Shown: in pieces, positions 15,863-24,753 of the stretch
Position numbering within the stretch: position 1 is the first letter of the stretch
Layout: every line of letters starts with the position of its first letter
NCBI GenBank assembly: GCA_963748075.1
Contig: CAVVHQ010000043.1
Coordinates: 1-64,000, forward strand
Length of the DNA stretch: 64,000 nucleotides
Source: VRUE01 sp963748075
GTDB taxonomy: Bacteria > Actinomycetota > Thermoleophilia > Solirubrobacterales > 70-9
Direction: 5' to 3'
Program-made: the position numbers and the translations under genes
Notes under the pieces: generated by a model
Told to the model about the DNA's origin: nothing
The model's input: only the letters and a program-made list of their open reading frames with translations
The model's database searches: none

Positions 15863-18295
15863 ATGTCCCCTGATGACCGCCCCGAGTCCGAGCCGATGAG
15901 CCGCGCCGCGACCGAGGAGACCACGATCTCGGCCGAGCAGGGCCTGAGCAGCGCCGAGGCGGCAGCCCGCCTGCGCAAGCTCGGCCCGCCTGCCGAGGTG
16001 TCCTCGCGCTCGGTCTCCAGCATCGTCGCCGGCAACGTCTTCACGCTGTTCAACGCGATCATCGGCGTCTTCTTCGTGCTGATCCTCTCGCTGGGGCTGA
16101 TCGCCGACGCGGTCTTCGGCCTGATCGCGGCCGTCAACTCCTACATCGGCATCCGCCAGGAGCTGAAGGCGAAGCGGACGCTGGACCAGCTGGCGGTGCT
16201 GGTCGCCCCCCACGCCCGGGTGCTGCGCGACGGCGCCGAGACCGGCCTGCTGGCCGAGGAGGTCGTACCCGACGACGTGATCGCGGTCGAGCCGGGCGAC
16301 CAGCTGGTCGCCGACGGCGAGGTGATCGCCAGCCGCGGAATGACGTTGGACGAGTCGATGCTGACCGGCGAGGCGGACGGGGTCCGCAAGTCGCCCGGCG
16401 AGCGGGCGCTGTCGGGCTCCTTCTGCATCTCCGGCTCGGGCCGCTACCGGGTCGACGCGGTGCGCGAGCAGAGCTACGCCGGCCGCCTCGCCGGCGAGGC
16501 GAAGACCTTCCGCCATCCGCCCTCGCCGCTGCAGGGCGAGGTCAACCGGGTGATCGTCGCCTGCACCTGGGGAATGGTGCCGCTGGCGGCGCTGCTGCTG
16601 CTCACCTTCCAGCTGCGCGGCACCGACCTGGTTGAAGCCGCCCAGACGGCGACCGCCGGCCTGGTGACGCTGATCCCCGAGGGGCTGGTGCTGCTGATGA
16701 GCGTCACCTTCGCGGTGGCCGCGGTGCGGCTGGCCCGCAAGGCGACGTTGGTGCAGCAGATCAGCGCCACCGAGAGCCTCGCTGCGGTCGACACGATCTG
16801 CGTCGACAAGACCGGCACGCTGACCGACGGCGAGCTGCGGCTGCTCGGGGTCGAGATCGCCGAGGGGGCCGACCCCGACGAGGCGCAGGCGGCGCTGGGG
16901 CGCTTCGCGGCGAGCGCCGGCGAGCGCAACCGGACGCTGGAGACGGTCGCCGAGACCTTCCCGGCGCAGCCAGGGCGGGTAAGCGGCGAGGTCCCCTTCT
17001 CCTCGCGCTGGAAGTGGAGCGGCCTGCGATTGGGCGGGGTCAGCTACGTGCTCGGGGCGCCCGACGTGCTGGCGCAGGCCGGCGCCCTCACCCTGCCGCC
17101 GGGCCTCGCCCGCAAGCTCGAGGAGGAGACCGCGGCGGGGCGGCGGGTCGTCGCCTTCGGCAGCTGCGGCGAGGCGCTGCCCGACGACCCGGCGCAGGGG
17201 CCGCCGCCGCGCCTCGCGCCGCTCGCCCTGGTCGTCCTCGAAGAGACGCTGCGGCCCGACGCGGCGGAGACGATCGCCTTCATGCGCGAATCGAAGGTCG
17301 ACCTGAAGCTGATCTCCGGCGACGCTCGGGCGACGGTGACCGCGGTCGCCTACGCGGTCGGGGTGCCGCGCCAGGCCGGCGTGATCGACGGCCCCGAACT
17401 GCCCGAGGACCCCGAGGGCCTGGCCGAGGCGGCGCAGCGCAACACGATCTTCTGCCGGATCGCGCCCGAGCAGAAGAAGGCGCTGGTCGCGGCGCTGCGC
17501 GCCGCCGGCCGCTACACGGCGATGATCGGCGATGGGGTCAACGACGTGCCGGCGCTGAAGCAGGCGCGGCTGGCGGTGGCGATGGGCTCGGGCACGCAGG
17601 TGACCAAAGGGGTAGCCGACGTGGTGCTGCTCGAGGACGAGTTCGCGCGGCTGCCGCAGGCGGTCGCCGAAGGGCGGCGGATCGCCCGCAACATCCACCG
17701 CCTCGGCCGCCTCTACCTGACCAAGAGCGTCTACGCGGCGGCGCTGATCCTGCTCGTCGCGGTGCCCGGCTTCGCCTTCCCCTTCCTGCCCCGCCACCTC
17801 ACCCTGGCCGCCTTCCTGACGATCGGCGTCCCCTCCTTCGTCCTCGCCCTCGCCCCCTCGGACGGGCCGCTCTACCGCGGCCGGCTGCTGCGCGCCCTGG
17901 CCGCCTTCGCGGTGCCGGCCGGGCTGGCGACGGCGCTCGGCTCGATCTTCTCCTTCTTCCTCGTCGACACCGTCTTCGGCGGCACGCTGGAGGCCGGGCG
18001 GACCGCGGCGACGACGACGCTGATCGTCCTCGGCCTCGCCTTCGTGCTGCTGCTGGAGCGCGGCCCGGGCCGCGAGCACATCGCGATCCAGAGCTACATG
18101 CTGGCGATGGTGGCCGGCCTCGGCGCCCTCTTCGCGCTGATCCTCGCCGCCGCCCCGGTGCGCGCCTTCTTCGACATGGCGCTGCTCAGCTCGACCCAGT
18201 GGTTCCTGGCCCTGCTCTGCGCCGCGGTCGGCCTGATCATCGCCAGCGCGCTCTGGCGCGTGCCGGCGATCGAGCGGCTCGAAGCGGCGGACTGA
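15863..18295 (+). CDS. P-type cation ATPase, CtpE-like
   Basis: The 810-residue transporter has all P-type parts: N-terminal cation domain (GLSSAEAAARLRKLG), actuator motif MLTGEAD, M4 motif TLIPEGLVLLMSV, phosphorylation site CVDKTGTLTDGE, the P-domain GDGVNDVPALKQA, and six C-terminal helices. The IPEGL motif and overall order match mycobacterial CtpE, a calcium-uptake ATPase of almost the same length; calcium specificity here is inferred. The gene stands alone. It ends ten bases before a hairpin shared with the convergent sulfatase gene. Confidence 0.88.
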   Translation: MSPDDRPESEPMSRAATEETTISAEQGLSSAEAAARLRKLGPPAEVSSRSVSSIVAGNVFTLFNAIIGVFFVLILSLGLIADAVFGLIAAVNSYIGIRQELKAKRTLDQLAVLVAPHARVLRDGAETGLLAEEVVPDDVIAVEPGDQLVADGEVIASRGMTLDESMLTGEADGVRKSPGERALSGSFCISGSGRYRVDAVREQSYAGRLAGEAKTFRHPPSPLQGEVNRVIVACTWGMVPLAALLLLTFQLRGTDLVEAAQTATAGLVTLIPEGLVLLMSVTFAVAAVRLARKATLVQQISATESLAAVDTICVDKTGTLTDGELRLLGVEIAEGADPDEAQAALGRFAASAGERNRTLETVAETFPAQPGRVSGEVPFSSRWKWSGLRLGGVSYVLGAPDVLAQAGALTLPPGLARKLEEETAAGRRVVAFGSCGEALPDDPAQGPPPRLAPLALVVLEETLRPDAAETIAFMRESKVDLKLISGDARATVTAVAYAVGVPRQAGVIDGPELPEDPEGLAEAAQRNTIFCRIAPEQKKALVAALRAAGRYTAMIGDGVNDVPALKQARLAVAMGSGTQVTKGVADVVLLEDEFARLPQAVAEGRRIARNIHRLGRLYLTKSVYAAALILLVAVPGFAFPFLPRHLTLAAFLTIGVPSFVLALAPSDGPLYRGRLLRALAAFAVPAGLATALGSIFSFFLVDTVFGGTLEAGRTAATTTLIVLGLAFVLLLERGPGREHIAIQSYMLAMVAGLGALFALILAAAPVRAFFDMALLSSTQWFLALLCAAVGLIIASALWRVPAIERLEAAD

Positions 18296-18301
18296 TCAAC
18301 T

Positions 18302-18345
18302 CGCGGGAGCCTTTTGCTCCCTACGGGGGACACAATGCTCCCGCG
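18302..18345. terminator. palindrome between convergent genes (family C, copy 1)
   Basis: CGCGGGAGC (18302-18310) pairs with GCTCCCGCG (18337-18345), enclosing a CTTTTG...CACAA stretch and a CCCTACGGGG core. It lies between the stops of the ATPase and the convergent sulfatase. A close relative lies at 33583-33614, also between convergent genes. Confidence 0.7.
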
Positions 18346-18360
18346 AACGTGGGGAGCGGG

Positions 18361-20037
18361 TCAGCTGCGGGTCGGCGCCAGGTCGTCGGTGCCCAGCTCG
18401 GCCATCTGCGTGCGCAGCAGCTCGGCGAGGCGGTCGCGCTCGGCCCGGTCGGACGGCTGTCGCGGCTCGCCAGTCGCGTGGTCGAGCAGGTTGAGGCGCT
18501 CCTCGGGGTCGCGCTCCAAGTCGTACATCTCGTACTCGGGCGCCGCCCGCCCCTCGGGGTCGAGGTAGACGGCGTGCTTGAGCCGCTGCTCGCGGACGCA
18601 GCGCACCCGGTTGGGCTGGCCGGGGGCGTCGACCTGGGAGGTCGCCGCCTGGTGGTCGTCGTAGCTGAAGTGGACCGAGTCGCGGACCGAGTCGGCCGGG
18701 GCCGGGTGGTCGACCACGCGCCCGAAGTCGGCGCCGGCGCGGCTCAGCGCCTCGCGCTCCGGGGCGGCGTGGCGGGCGAGCAGCGGGCTCAGGTCGGCCC
18801 CCTGCGCGCCGGCCGGCGGCTCGGCGCCGCCGAGGGTCGCCAGGGTGGGCAGCACGTCGACCAGCGAGGCGAGCGCGTCGGTCTCGGCCGAGCGCGGGAA
18901 GAGCAGCGGGTTGGAGACGACCAGCGGGACGTGGATCGTCTCCTCGTAGGCGTTGAACGCCTTCTGGCGCAGACCGCCGTGCGAGAGGCCCATCTCGCCG
19001 TGGTCGGAGCAGCGCACCACCACGGTCCGCGAGCGTAGCGAGCCCGGGTCGCCGGGGTCGCCGAGCGCCGCCAGGACGCGGCCGACCTTGGCGTCGGCCA
19101 GGCGGTGCAGGTAGGCGTAGAAGTTGACGTAGTCGAGCTGGGCGCGCCGCCCTCGCAGCGGCCCCAGGTAGGCGGTCATCCCCATCTGCATCAGGCTGTG
19201 GACGGTGGGCTTCGAGGAGAGGTCCTCGTCGATCGTCGGCGGCAGCGCCACCCCGGTCTCGCGGAACTCCGACTCCTCGTAGCCCCCCTCGCGGTGGGAG
19301 GAGGCGTAGCCGAGCACGTCGTGCGGGTTGACCAGCGAGACGACCAGGCAGAACGGCTCGGGCAGCTCCGCCTGCCCCAGCCAGGCCTCGGCCTGACGCG
19401 TGTAGACCTCGTCCCAGCCCTCGCCGAGAGGCCCCGCGGTGCCGCCGCCGAAGTTCTCCGCCTTGGCGTTCTCGCCCGCGTCGGGCGGCTCCCAGGCGGC
19501 GAAGCCGAAACGCTCCCGCATCAGCTCCGCGTCGCGATCGCTCCATCCCTCAGCCCCGGCGGGCTGGGTGAGATGCCACTTGCCCTTGTAGGCGACCTCG
19601 TAGCCGGCGGCGCGGAGCATCCGCGCCAGGTTCGGCGTCTCCGGCCGCAGCTCGGGCTCGTCGCCGCCCGGCGGGCCGAGCCCCAGCGCGCCGCGGGCGA
19701 ACTGGCGCAGGGCGCGGCGGCGGGGCGCTCCCCGCCTCAGCATCAGCCCGGCGAGGTTGGCGACGACGGCGGGGGTGTTGCGGAGGTCGGGCTTCAGGTC
19801 GGCGGCGGTCAGGGTCAGCGTCACGCCGTGGCGGGCCGGGTAGAGGCCGGTGATCAGGGTGGCTCGACTCGGCGAGCACATCGAGCTGTTGCAAAAGCCG
19901 TTGCGGAAGGTCAGCCCGGTCCTCGCCAGCTCGGCCTCGTTGGGCATCAGCTCGCGCAGCCAGCCGGGATCCTGCGGCCAGTGGCGCGGCTGGCGCTGCT
20001 GGTCGGTGACCAGCAGCAGCATGTTCGGCGGGCGCAT
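18361..20037 (-). CDS. sulfatase / arylsulfatase-family hydrolase
   Basis: The 558-residue product begins MRPPNMLLLVTDQQR, which supplies the metal-binding Asp. It has the sulfatase motif SMCSPSRATLITG, whose Cys would become formylglycine, then YKGKWHL and CSDHGEMGLSHGG with further metal and active-site residues. It hydrolyses sulfate esters or related phosphoesters; the substrate is not evident. The frame stays open upstream for 34 codons, but those translate a GGCCGGACA tandem repeat, so the ATG at 20037 was chosen. No signal peptide is seen from that start. A formylglycine-generating enzyme is not recognised nearby (EgtB has the same fold but another job). Confidence 0.88.
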   Translation of the reverse strand: MRPPNMLLLVTDQQRQPRHWPQDPGWLRELMPNEAELARTGLTFRNGFCNSSMCSPSRATLITGLYPARHGVTLTLTAADLKPDLRNTPAVVANLAGLMLRRGAPRRRALRQFARGALGLGPPGGDEPELRPETPNLARMLRAAGYEVAYKGKWHLTQPAGAEGWSDRDAELMRERFGFAAWEPPDAGENAKAENFGGGTAGPLGEGWDEVYTRQAEAWLGQAELPEPFCLVVSLVNPHDVLGYASSHREGGYEESEFRETGVALPPTIDEDLSSKPTVHSLMQMGMTAYLGPLRGRRAQLDYVNFYAYLHRLADAKVGRVLAALGDPGDPGSLRSRTVVVRCSDHGEMGLSHGGLRQKAFNAYEETIHVPLVVSNPLLFPRSAETDALASLVDVLPTLATLGGAEPPAGAQGADLSPLLARHAAPEREALSRAGADFGRVVDHPAPADSVRDSVHFSYDDHQAATSQVDAPGQPNRVRCVREQRLKHAVYLDPEGRAAPEYEMYDLERDPEERLNLLDHATGEPRQPSDRAERDRLAELLRTQMAELGTDDLAPTRS

Positions 20038-20053
20038 CGGCGGCGAGCCTACC

Positions 20054-20120
20054 GGCCGGACAGGGCCGGACAGGGCCGGGCCGGACAGGGCCGGATGTGC
20101 CGGACAGGGCCGGACGTGCC
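20054..20120. repeat. GGCCGGACA tandem repeat upstream of the sulfatase gene
   Basis: About six units of GGCCGGACA/GGCCGGATG type fill the sulfatase leader. The rest of 20121-20265 contains the motif ACATAGGTATCCAA (20136-20149), found inverted at 28406-28419, and no gene. Confidence 0.6.
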
Positions 20121-20265
20121 GAACGTTCAGTGCCGACATAGGTATCCAATCGCCGGCCCGTCGGCCGAGGACCGGTTCGCCCGCTGTCCAGACGGAGGCG
20201 GCTGATTTTTCGACCTCGGGCCATTCCGGTGGGGCGGATCCGTCCCTAGCGCTATGGCGACTTGG

Positions 20266-20721
20266 TCAGCCGACCTCAGGTGCGAGCACAAATTGGGAAA
20301 CGATCAAATTCGCTGCGAGACGCGGCTCGCCGCCCTCGCGGCGGCGCTCCATCCTCACCTCGATCACCACCGTGCTCTTGCCGGCGTGCAGTGGCTCGCC
20401 GACGGCGACGATCTCGTCCCCGAGCACAGCGGCGGCGAAGACGTTCAGCTTCAGCTCGATCGTCGTGAAGTTGTGCCCGGCCGGGACGCTGCGGAAGGTC
20501 GACCAGGCAGCGACGGTGTCACCGAGCGCCGTCCACACCCCGCCGTGGACGAAGCCGCCCGGGTGGAGGTGGCGCCGGTCGACGACGATCCGGCCGCGCG
20601 CGTGCGAGTCCTCGATCTCCAGCGGCTCGATCCCGAGGTCGCCCGGGAAGCTGCCGGGGAAGATCTTGCGCACCGAATCGGGCGTGATCAGGGAGCTGGG
20701 ATGGCGCGGCACCTCGCTCAT
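20266..20721 (-). CDS. hotdog-fold thioesterase (PaaI/YdiI-like)
   Basis: The 151-residue protein has the hotdog thioesterase signature HPGGFVHGGVWTALGDT, with the HGG loop and acidic residue, and later strands TIELKLNVFAAAV. It probably cleaves acyl-CoA thioesters. It follows the flavin monooxygenase gene by 15 bases, so both are likely on one transcript and may act in degradation of a ketone or aromatic compound. The exact substrate is unknown. Confidence 0.85.
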   Translation of the reverse strand: MSEVPRHPSSLITPDSVRKIFPGSFPGDLGIEPLEIEDSHARGRIVVDRRHLHPGGFVHGGVWTALGDTVAAWSTFRSVPAGHNFTTIELKLNVFAAAVLGDEIVAVGEPLHAGKSTVVIEVRMERRREGGEPRLAANLIVSQFVLAPEVG

Positions 20722-20736
20722 CGGTCGGCGCGGACC

Positions 20737-22227
20737 CTATCCGAGGGCGCCCGACCCGACCGGGGCCGAGGCGCCGCTCAGCTCGTACGCGCCGGGCTCC
20801 AGGGTGGCGGTGCGGCGGTGGTACTCGCGCCACTGCCAGGGCCAGTTGCTCGGGTCGTTGCCGTTCTCGTCGACGTACCAGCTGGAGCAGCCGCTGTGCC
20901 AGACCGTCGCGGCCAAGGCGTCGCGCAGCTCGCGGTCGAACCGCTCGGCCGCCGCGCGGCGGACTTCGATCCGAGTGGCGTCGGCCCGCTCCATCTCCTC
21001 GAGCGCGGCGAGCACATGACCCGCCCCGCACTCGAGCGTGTGGATGATCGAGCCGATGCCCGCGTTGGTGTTAGGCCCGTAGAGAAGAAACATGTTGGGG
21101 AAGTCGGGGACGGTGGCCCCCAGGTAGGCGCGCGGGACCTCGCCCCACTGCTCGGCCAGGGTGCGACCCGCCCGCCCCATCACCTCCATCGGCGCGACGA
21201 AGTCGTGGCTGGCGAAGCCGGTGGCAAGCACCAGGACATCGGCCGGGCGGACGGTCCCGCTCGCGTCCCTGATTCCCTCCGGGACGACCTCCTCGATCCG
21301 CTCCGTCACCAGGTCCACGTTGGGCTCTTCCAAGGTCGAGTACCACTCGCTGGAGAACAGCAGGCGCTTGCAGCCGACCTCGTCGGTCGGGGTCACCTTG
21401 CGTCGCAGCTCGGGATCCTTTACCGCGCTGGTGATCTGACGGCGGGCCATGAACCGGAACGGGGCGAGCAGCGAGCGGTGGCGGGTCAGGCCGGCGGTCC
21501 CCAACTCCATGTAGTTGAAGATGTAGGCGCGCTCGAGCCGGCGCAGGAGCGGGAAGCGCTTGGATAACGCGTGCTCCCAGCGCGAGTAGGCGCGGTCCCG
21601 CTTCGGCAGCGTCCAGCCGGGGGAACGCTGGTAGACGTCGACGTGAGCGACTTCGGGCTGGATCGCCGGCACCGTTTGGATCGCGCTGCAGCCGGTGCCG
21701 ATCACGGCGACCCGCTTGCCCGCGAGCTCGACCGAGTGGTCCCACTCGGCGGTGTGGAAGACGGGGCCCTCGAAGCTGTTCAGGCCGGGGATCGCCGGCG
21801 TCTTCGGGACCGAGAGCTGGCCGCAGGCCGCGATCAGCAGGTCCGCTTCGTGCGGTCCGGCGCTCGTCTCCAGCGTCCACCTGCCGCGCTCCTCGTCCCA
21901 GCCGACGCTCCTCACCTCGGTGTTTGTACGGACCCGGTCGAGCACGCCGAAGCGCCGGGCGACCCCCTCGATGTAGGCCTGGATCTCCGGCTGCGGGGAG
22001 AAGCGGCGCGACCAGCGGTTCGGGGCGAAGGAGAACTCGTACATGTGCGAGGGGACGTCGCAGGCGGCGCCGGGATAGGTGTTGTGCTGCCAGACGCCGC
22101 CGACCCGCTCGCTCTTCTCGAACACGGTCACGTCCTCGTAGCCGGCCCGGCGCAGCATCACCGCCGCGCCGACCCCGCCGAAGCCTCCCCCGACGACGGC
22201 GATCGAGCGACTGTTCGAGGGGGTCAT
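20737..22227 (-). CDS. flavin-containing / Baeyer-Villiger-type monooxygenase
   Basis: The 496-residue protein starts with an FAD Rossmann motif (VVGGGFGGVGAAVML). It has the Baeyer-Villiger fingerprint FEGPVFHTAEWDH (F-x-G-x-x-x-H-T-x-x-W), the NADPH motif VIGTGCSAIQTVP, and the C-terminal VLATGFASHDF. It inserts oxygen into a ketone or oxidises a heteroatom with NADPH and oxygen. The coupled downstream thioesterase suggests a catabolic role. No regulator is adjacent. Substrate cannot be read from sequence. Confidence 0.9.
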   Translation of the reverse strand: MTPSNSRSIAVVGGGFGGVGAAVMLRRAGYEDVTVFEKSERVGGVWQHNTYPGAACDVPSHMYEFSFAPNRWSRRFSPQPEIQAYIEGVARRFGVLDRVRTNTEVRSVGWDEERGRWTLETSAGPHEADLLIAACGQLSVPKTPAIPGLNSFEGPVFHTAEWDHSVELAGKRVAVIGTGCSAIQTVPAIQPEVAHVDVYQRSPGWTLPKRDRAYSRWEHALSKRFPLLRRLERAYIFNYMELGTAGLTRHRSLLAPFRFMARRQITSAVKDPELRRKVTPTDEVGCKRLLFSSEWYSTLEEPNVDLVTERIEEVVPEGIRDASGTVRPADVLVLATGFASHDFVAPMEVMGRAGRTLAEQWGEVPRAYLGATVPDFPNMFLLYGPNTNAGIGSIIHTLECGAGHVLAALEEMERADATRIEVRRAAAERFDRELRDALAATVWHSGCSSWYVDENGNDPSNWPWQWREYHRRTATLEPGAYELSGASAPVGSGALG

Positions 22228-22355
22228 CTTGGCGATGTTAACCGTGAGGCTGCCTGGCCAAGCAGATCAAGGAACTCGCGCTGCGCGCACCGCTTTCTTC
22301 GGTCACTGGAGCGTGGCGTGCTCTGCACGCGAGCGAGGACGCCGATATGCGCCGG

Positions 22356-23294
22356 TCAGGCAGTCTCACGGCCGAAGTCGCCGAACGGCTCGTCGCGCTC
22401 CCGCACGGCCTGCTTGAAGCCGCCCTCGGCGGCGCGGCGGACGAACTCGTGGCCCTCCTCGGTGTGGCGGGCGACGCCGTCGAAGAAGGTGCCGAGCAGC
22501 TGCGTCTGGTGCAGGCCCTGCGCGTAGAGCGACTGGTTGACCAGCATCTTCATCATCACCAGCTGGTTGACCGGCAGCCGCGCGACCCGCTCCAGCAGCG
22601 CCTCGAAGCGCTCGTCCAGCTCGGCTGCCGGCGCCGCCTCGCTCGCGAGTCCCCACTCGACCGCCTGCTCGCCGCTCAACGAGTCGCCGGTCAGGAGCAG
22701 TCGCTTGGCCCGCATCGGGCCGACCCGCGCGGCCCACAGCGCGGTGGTCGGCGAGCCCCAGACGCGGGCCGGCGGGTAGCCGATCTTCGCGTCGGCGGCG
22801 ACCACCAGCAGGTCCGAGCAGAGCGCCATGTCGGTGCCGCCGGCGACGCAGTAGCCGTGCACCTTGCAGATAACCGGCTTCTCGGAGTGGAAGAGGCTCA
22901 TGAAGCCGCGCACGTTGCGCCACATGAACTGGAAGTCGGTGACCGGGTCCCAGTTCGACTGTGGCGCGTGGTTGGCGGCGATCGTCGCCGGGTCGACCGG
23001 GGAGCCGGGTGGCGGCGGGGCAAACGGCGAGCCGGGCGGCGCCTCGGCGTCGCCCTCGCCGAGGTCGCTCATGTCGCCCTCCGCCGAGGCGACCAGGTCG
23101 TAGCCGCCGCAGAAGCCGCTGCCGTTGCCGGCCAGGGCGATCGCGTGGACGGCCGGGTCGAGGTTGGCCCGCTCGACGCAGGCGGCGATCTCGGCCGGCA
23201 TCCGCGGCACGATCCCGTTCCCCCGCTCGGGCCGGTTCAGGACGATGCGGGCGACCCGGTCGCCGCTCTCGTAGGTCAGGGTCTCCAGGTCCAT
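22356..23294 (-). CDS. enoyl-CoA hydratase/isomerase (crotonase) family protein
   Basis: From the ATG at 23294 the product has 312 residues. It has the crotonase oxyanion-hole segments IALAGNGSGFCGGYDL and VICKVHGYCVAGGTDMALCSDLLV. A Pro/Gly-rich insertion of about 40 residues separates them, as in several actinobacterial EchA proteins. The catalytic Glu of the second half is not clearly placed. It lies downstream of the thiolase gene, so beta-oxidation or a related acyl-CoA pathway is likely. The start is only 12 bases past a strong hairpin; the weak ACGAG ribosome site lies between them. An ATG further upstream would start inside that hairpin and was rejected. Confidence 0.88.
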   Translation of the reverse strand: MDLETLTYESGDRVARIVLNRPERGNGIVPRMPAEIAACVERANLDPAVHAIALAGNGSGFCGGYDLVASAEGDMSDLGEGDAEAPPGSPFAPPPPGSPVDPATIAANHAPQSNWDPVTDFQFMWRNVRGFMSLFHSEKPVICKVHGYCVAGGTDMALCSDLLVVAADAKIGYPPARVWGSPTTALWAARVGPMRAKRLLLTGDSLSGEQAVEWGLASEAAPAAELDERFEALLERVARLPVNQLVMMKMLVNQSLYAQGLHQTQLLGTFFDGVARHTEEGHEFVRRAAEGGFKQAVRERDEPFGDFGRETA

Positions 23295-23305
23295 CTCGTG
23301 TCGCT

Positions 23306-23344
23306 GTGACGAGTTGTTGTCGCTATCCGACAACAACTCGTCAC
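23306..23344. terminator. perfect 17-base stem hairpin between thiolase and crotonase genes
   Basis: GTGACGAGTTGTTGTCG (23306-23322) pairs perfectly with 23328-23344 around the loop CTATC. It lies seven bases beyond the thiolase stop and just before the crotonase start on the same strand, with no U-run after it. It may be an attenuator, an RNA-stability hairpin or a translation control element. Confidence 0.7.
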
Positions 23345-23351
23345 GAGGGCC

Positions 23352-24512
23352 CTAATTCATCCTCTCGACGATCATCGCCTTGCCTTGACCTCCGGCGACG
23401 CACATCGTCTCGAGGCCGACCTGGTGGTCGTCGGTCTCCATCCGGTTGAGCAGGGTGCCCATGATGCGGGCGCCGGTCATCCCGAACGGGTGGCCGAGGG
23501 CGATCGCGCCGCCGCGCGTATTGAGCTTCTCCAGCGGGATGTCGCACTCGTCCATGATCGGGATCACCTGGGCGGCGAAGGCCTCGTTCAGCTCGACCGC
23601 GTCGACGTCGTCGATCGTCATCTCGGCCCGCTCGAGCACCTTCTTGATCGCGCCGACCGGGGCGACGCCCATGTACTCGGGCTCGTTGCCGAAGGTGGCG
23701 GCGGTGACGATCCGGGCGCGCGGCGTCAGGCCAAGCTCCTTCGCCTTCGCGTCGCTCATCAGCAGCACCGCGGCGGCGCCGTCGTTGAGCGGGCAGGAGT
23801 TGCCGGCGGTCACCCCGCCGCCGCCGAACGCCTCGGGCAGTTCGGAGAGCTTCTCCAGGGTCGAGCTGGGGCGCGGGCCGTCGTCCTTGGCGACCTCGCT
23901 TCCGTCGGGCAGCGTCACCGGGACGATCTCGCGGTCGAAGAAGCCGTCCTCCTCCGACTGCACGGCCAGTTCCTGGGAGCGCTGCGCGTACTTGTCCATG
24001 TCGGCGCGGCTCACCTCGTAGCGGTTGGCGACGTTGACCGCGGTCACGCCCATCTCGATGTAGGCGTTGGGCTGACCGTCGTTGCCTTTCAGGTTGTCGT
24101 TCTGGTCGTCGACGCCGGCCGGCTCGGTGCGCTCGTTGTAGCGGCTCACCCACTCGACCCCGGCGGCGACGTAGACGTCGCCCTCGCCGGCCTTGATCGC
24201 GTTGCCGGCGTGGCGGATCGCGTCGAGGCTGGAGGAGCAGTAGCGGGAGATCGTCACCCCGTTGACGGACTCCGGCAGCCGCTCGGAGAGCAGCGTGATG
24301 ATCCGGCCGATGTTGAAGGCCTGCAGGCCCTGCGGCATGCCGCAGCCGCAGAACAGGTCTTCGACCTCGGCGGGATCGACCGCCGGGTTGCGCTCGAGCA
24401 GCCGGTCGACCACGAAGGCGCCCATCTCCTCCGGGCGCAGCTGCGCAAGCGACCCTTTGAAGGCGCGGCCGATCGGCGTGCGGACGGTGTCGACGATCAC
24501 TGCATCGGGCAT
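23352..24512 (-). CDS. acetyl-CoA acetyltransferase (thiolase)
   Basis: The 386-residue enzyme has the nucleophile Cys in SRYCSSSLDAI, the His motif GGAIALGHPFGMTGARI, NEAFAAQ, and the second catalytic Cys in CVAGGQG. It performs thiolytic cleavage or condensation of acyl-CoAs in fatty-acid or related degradation. The ATG at 24512 (MPDAVIVDTVRTPIGRA) matches family starts; an ATG three codons upstream is possible. The longer frame upstream translates a tandem repeat and was rejected. It is first in a pair with the crotonase gene. Confidence 0.93.
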   Translation of the reverse strand: MPDAVIVDTVRTPIGRAFKGSLAQLRPEEMGAFVVDRLLERNPAVDPAEVEDLFCGCGMPQGLQAFNIGRIITLLSERLPESVNGVTISRYCSSSLDAIRHAGNAIKAGEGDVYVAAGVEWVSRYNERTEPAGVDDQNDNLKGNDGQPNAYIEMGVTAVNVANRYEVSRADMDKYAQRSQELAVQSEEDGFFDREIVPVTLPDGSEVAKDDGPRPSSTLEKLSELPEAFGGGGVTAGNSCPLNDGAAAVLLMSDAKAKELGLTPRARIVTAATFGNEPEYMGVAPVGAIKKVLERAEMTIDDVDAVELNEAFAAQVIPIMDECDIPLEKLNTRGGAIALGHPFGMTGARIMGTLLNRMETDDHQVGLETMCVAGGQGKAMIVERMN

Positions 24513-24588
24513 GCGGAGCATCTCCTCGAAGGTCGGATGAGGTTGGGAGGCGCAGGGTAGTTGACCGGGAGTCTCGCCGCCGGCCCGC

Positions 24589-24711
24589 GCCCGGGAGCGG
24601 CGGCAGCGCGCCCGGGAACGCCGGTCCGGGCCCGGGAGCGGCGGCAGGGCGCCTGGGAACTCCGGTCCGGGCCCGGGAACGCCGGTCCGCGCCCGGGAGC
24701 GGCGACAGGGC
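24589..24711. repeat. alternating 20/21-base tandem repeats upstream of the thiolase gene
   Basis: Two subunits recur head to tail: A (GCCCGGGAGCGGCGGCAG...) at 24589, 24630 and 24691, and B (GCCCGGGAACGCCGGTCCGG type) at 24610, 24651 and 24671. The main period is 41 bases. It fills the divergent gap between the thiolase gene and the coiled-coil membrane protein gene. Confidence 0.65.
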
Positions 24712-24753
24712 GCACCCGCGCCCCCCGTCCTGCTTGCACTAGATTTGCGGACT

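Noticed and set aside
15800..18079. A 759-codon open frame on the minus strand
   Set aside because: Antisense to the well-supported CtpE-like ATPase.
20037..20139. An N-terminal extension of the sulfatase
   Set aside because: The extra codons translate the GGCCGGACA tandem repeat, and the conserved start begins at MRPPNMLLL.
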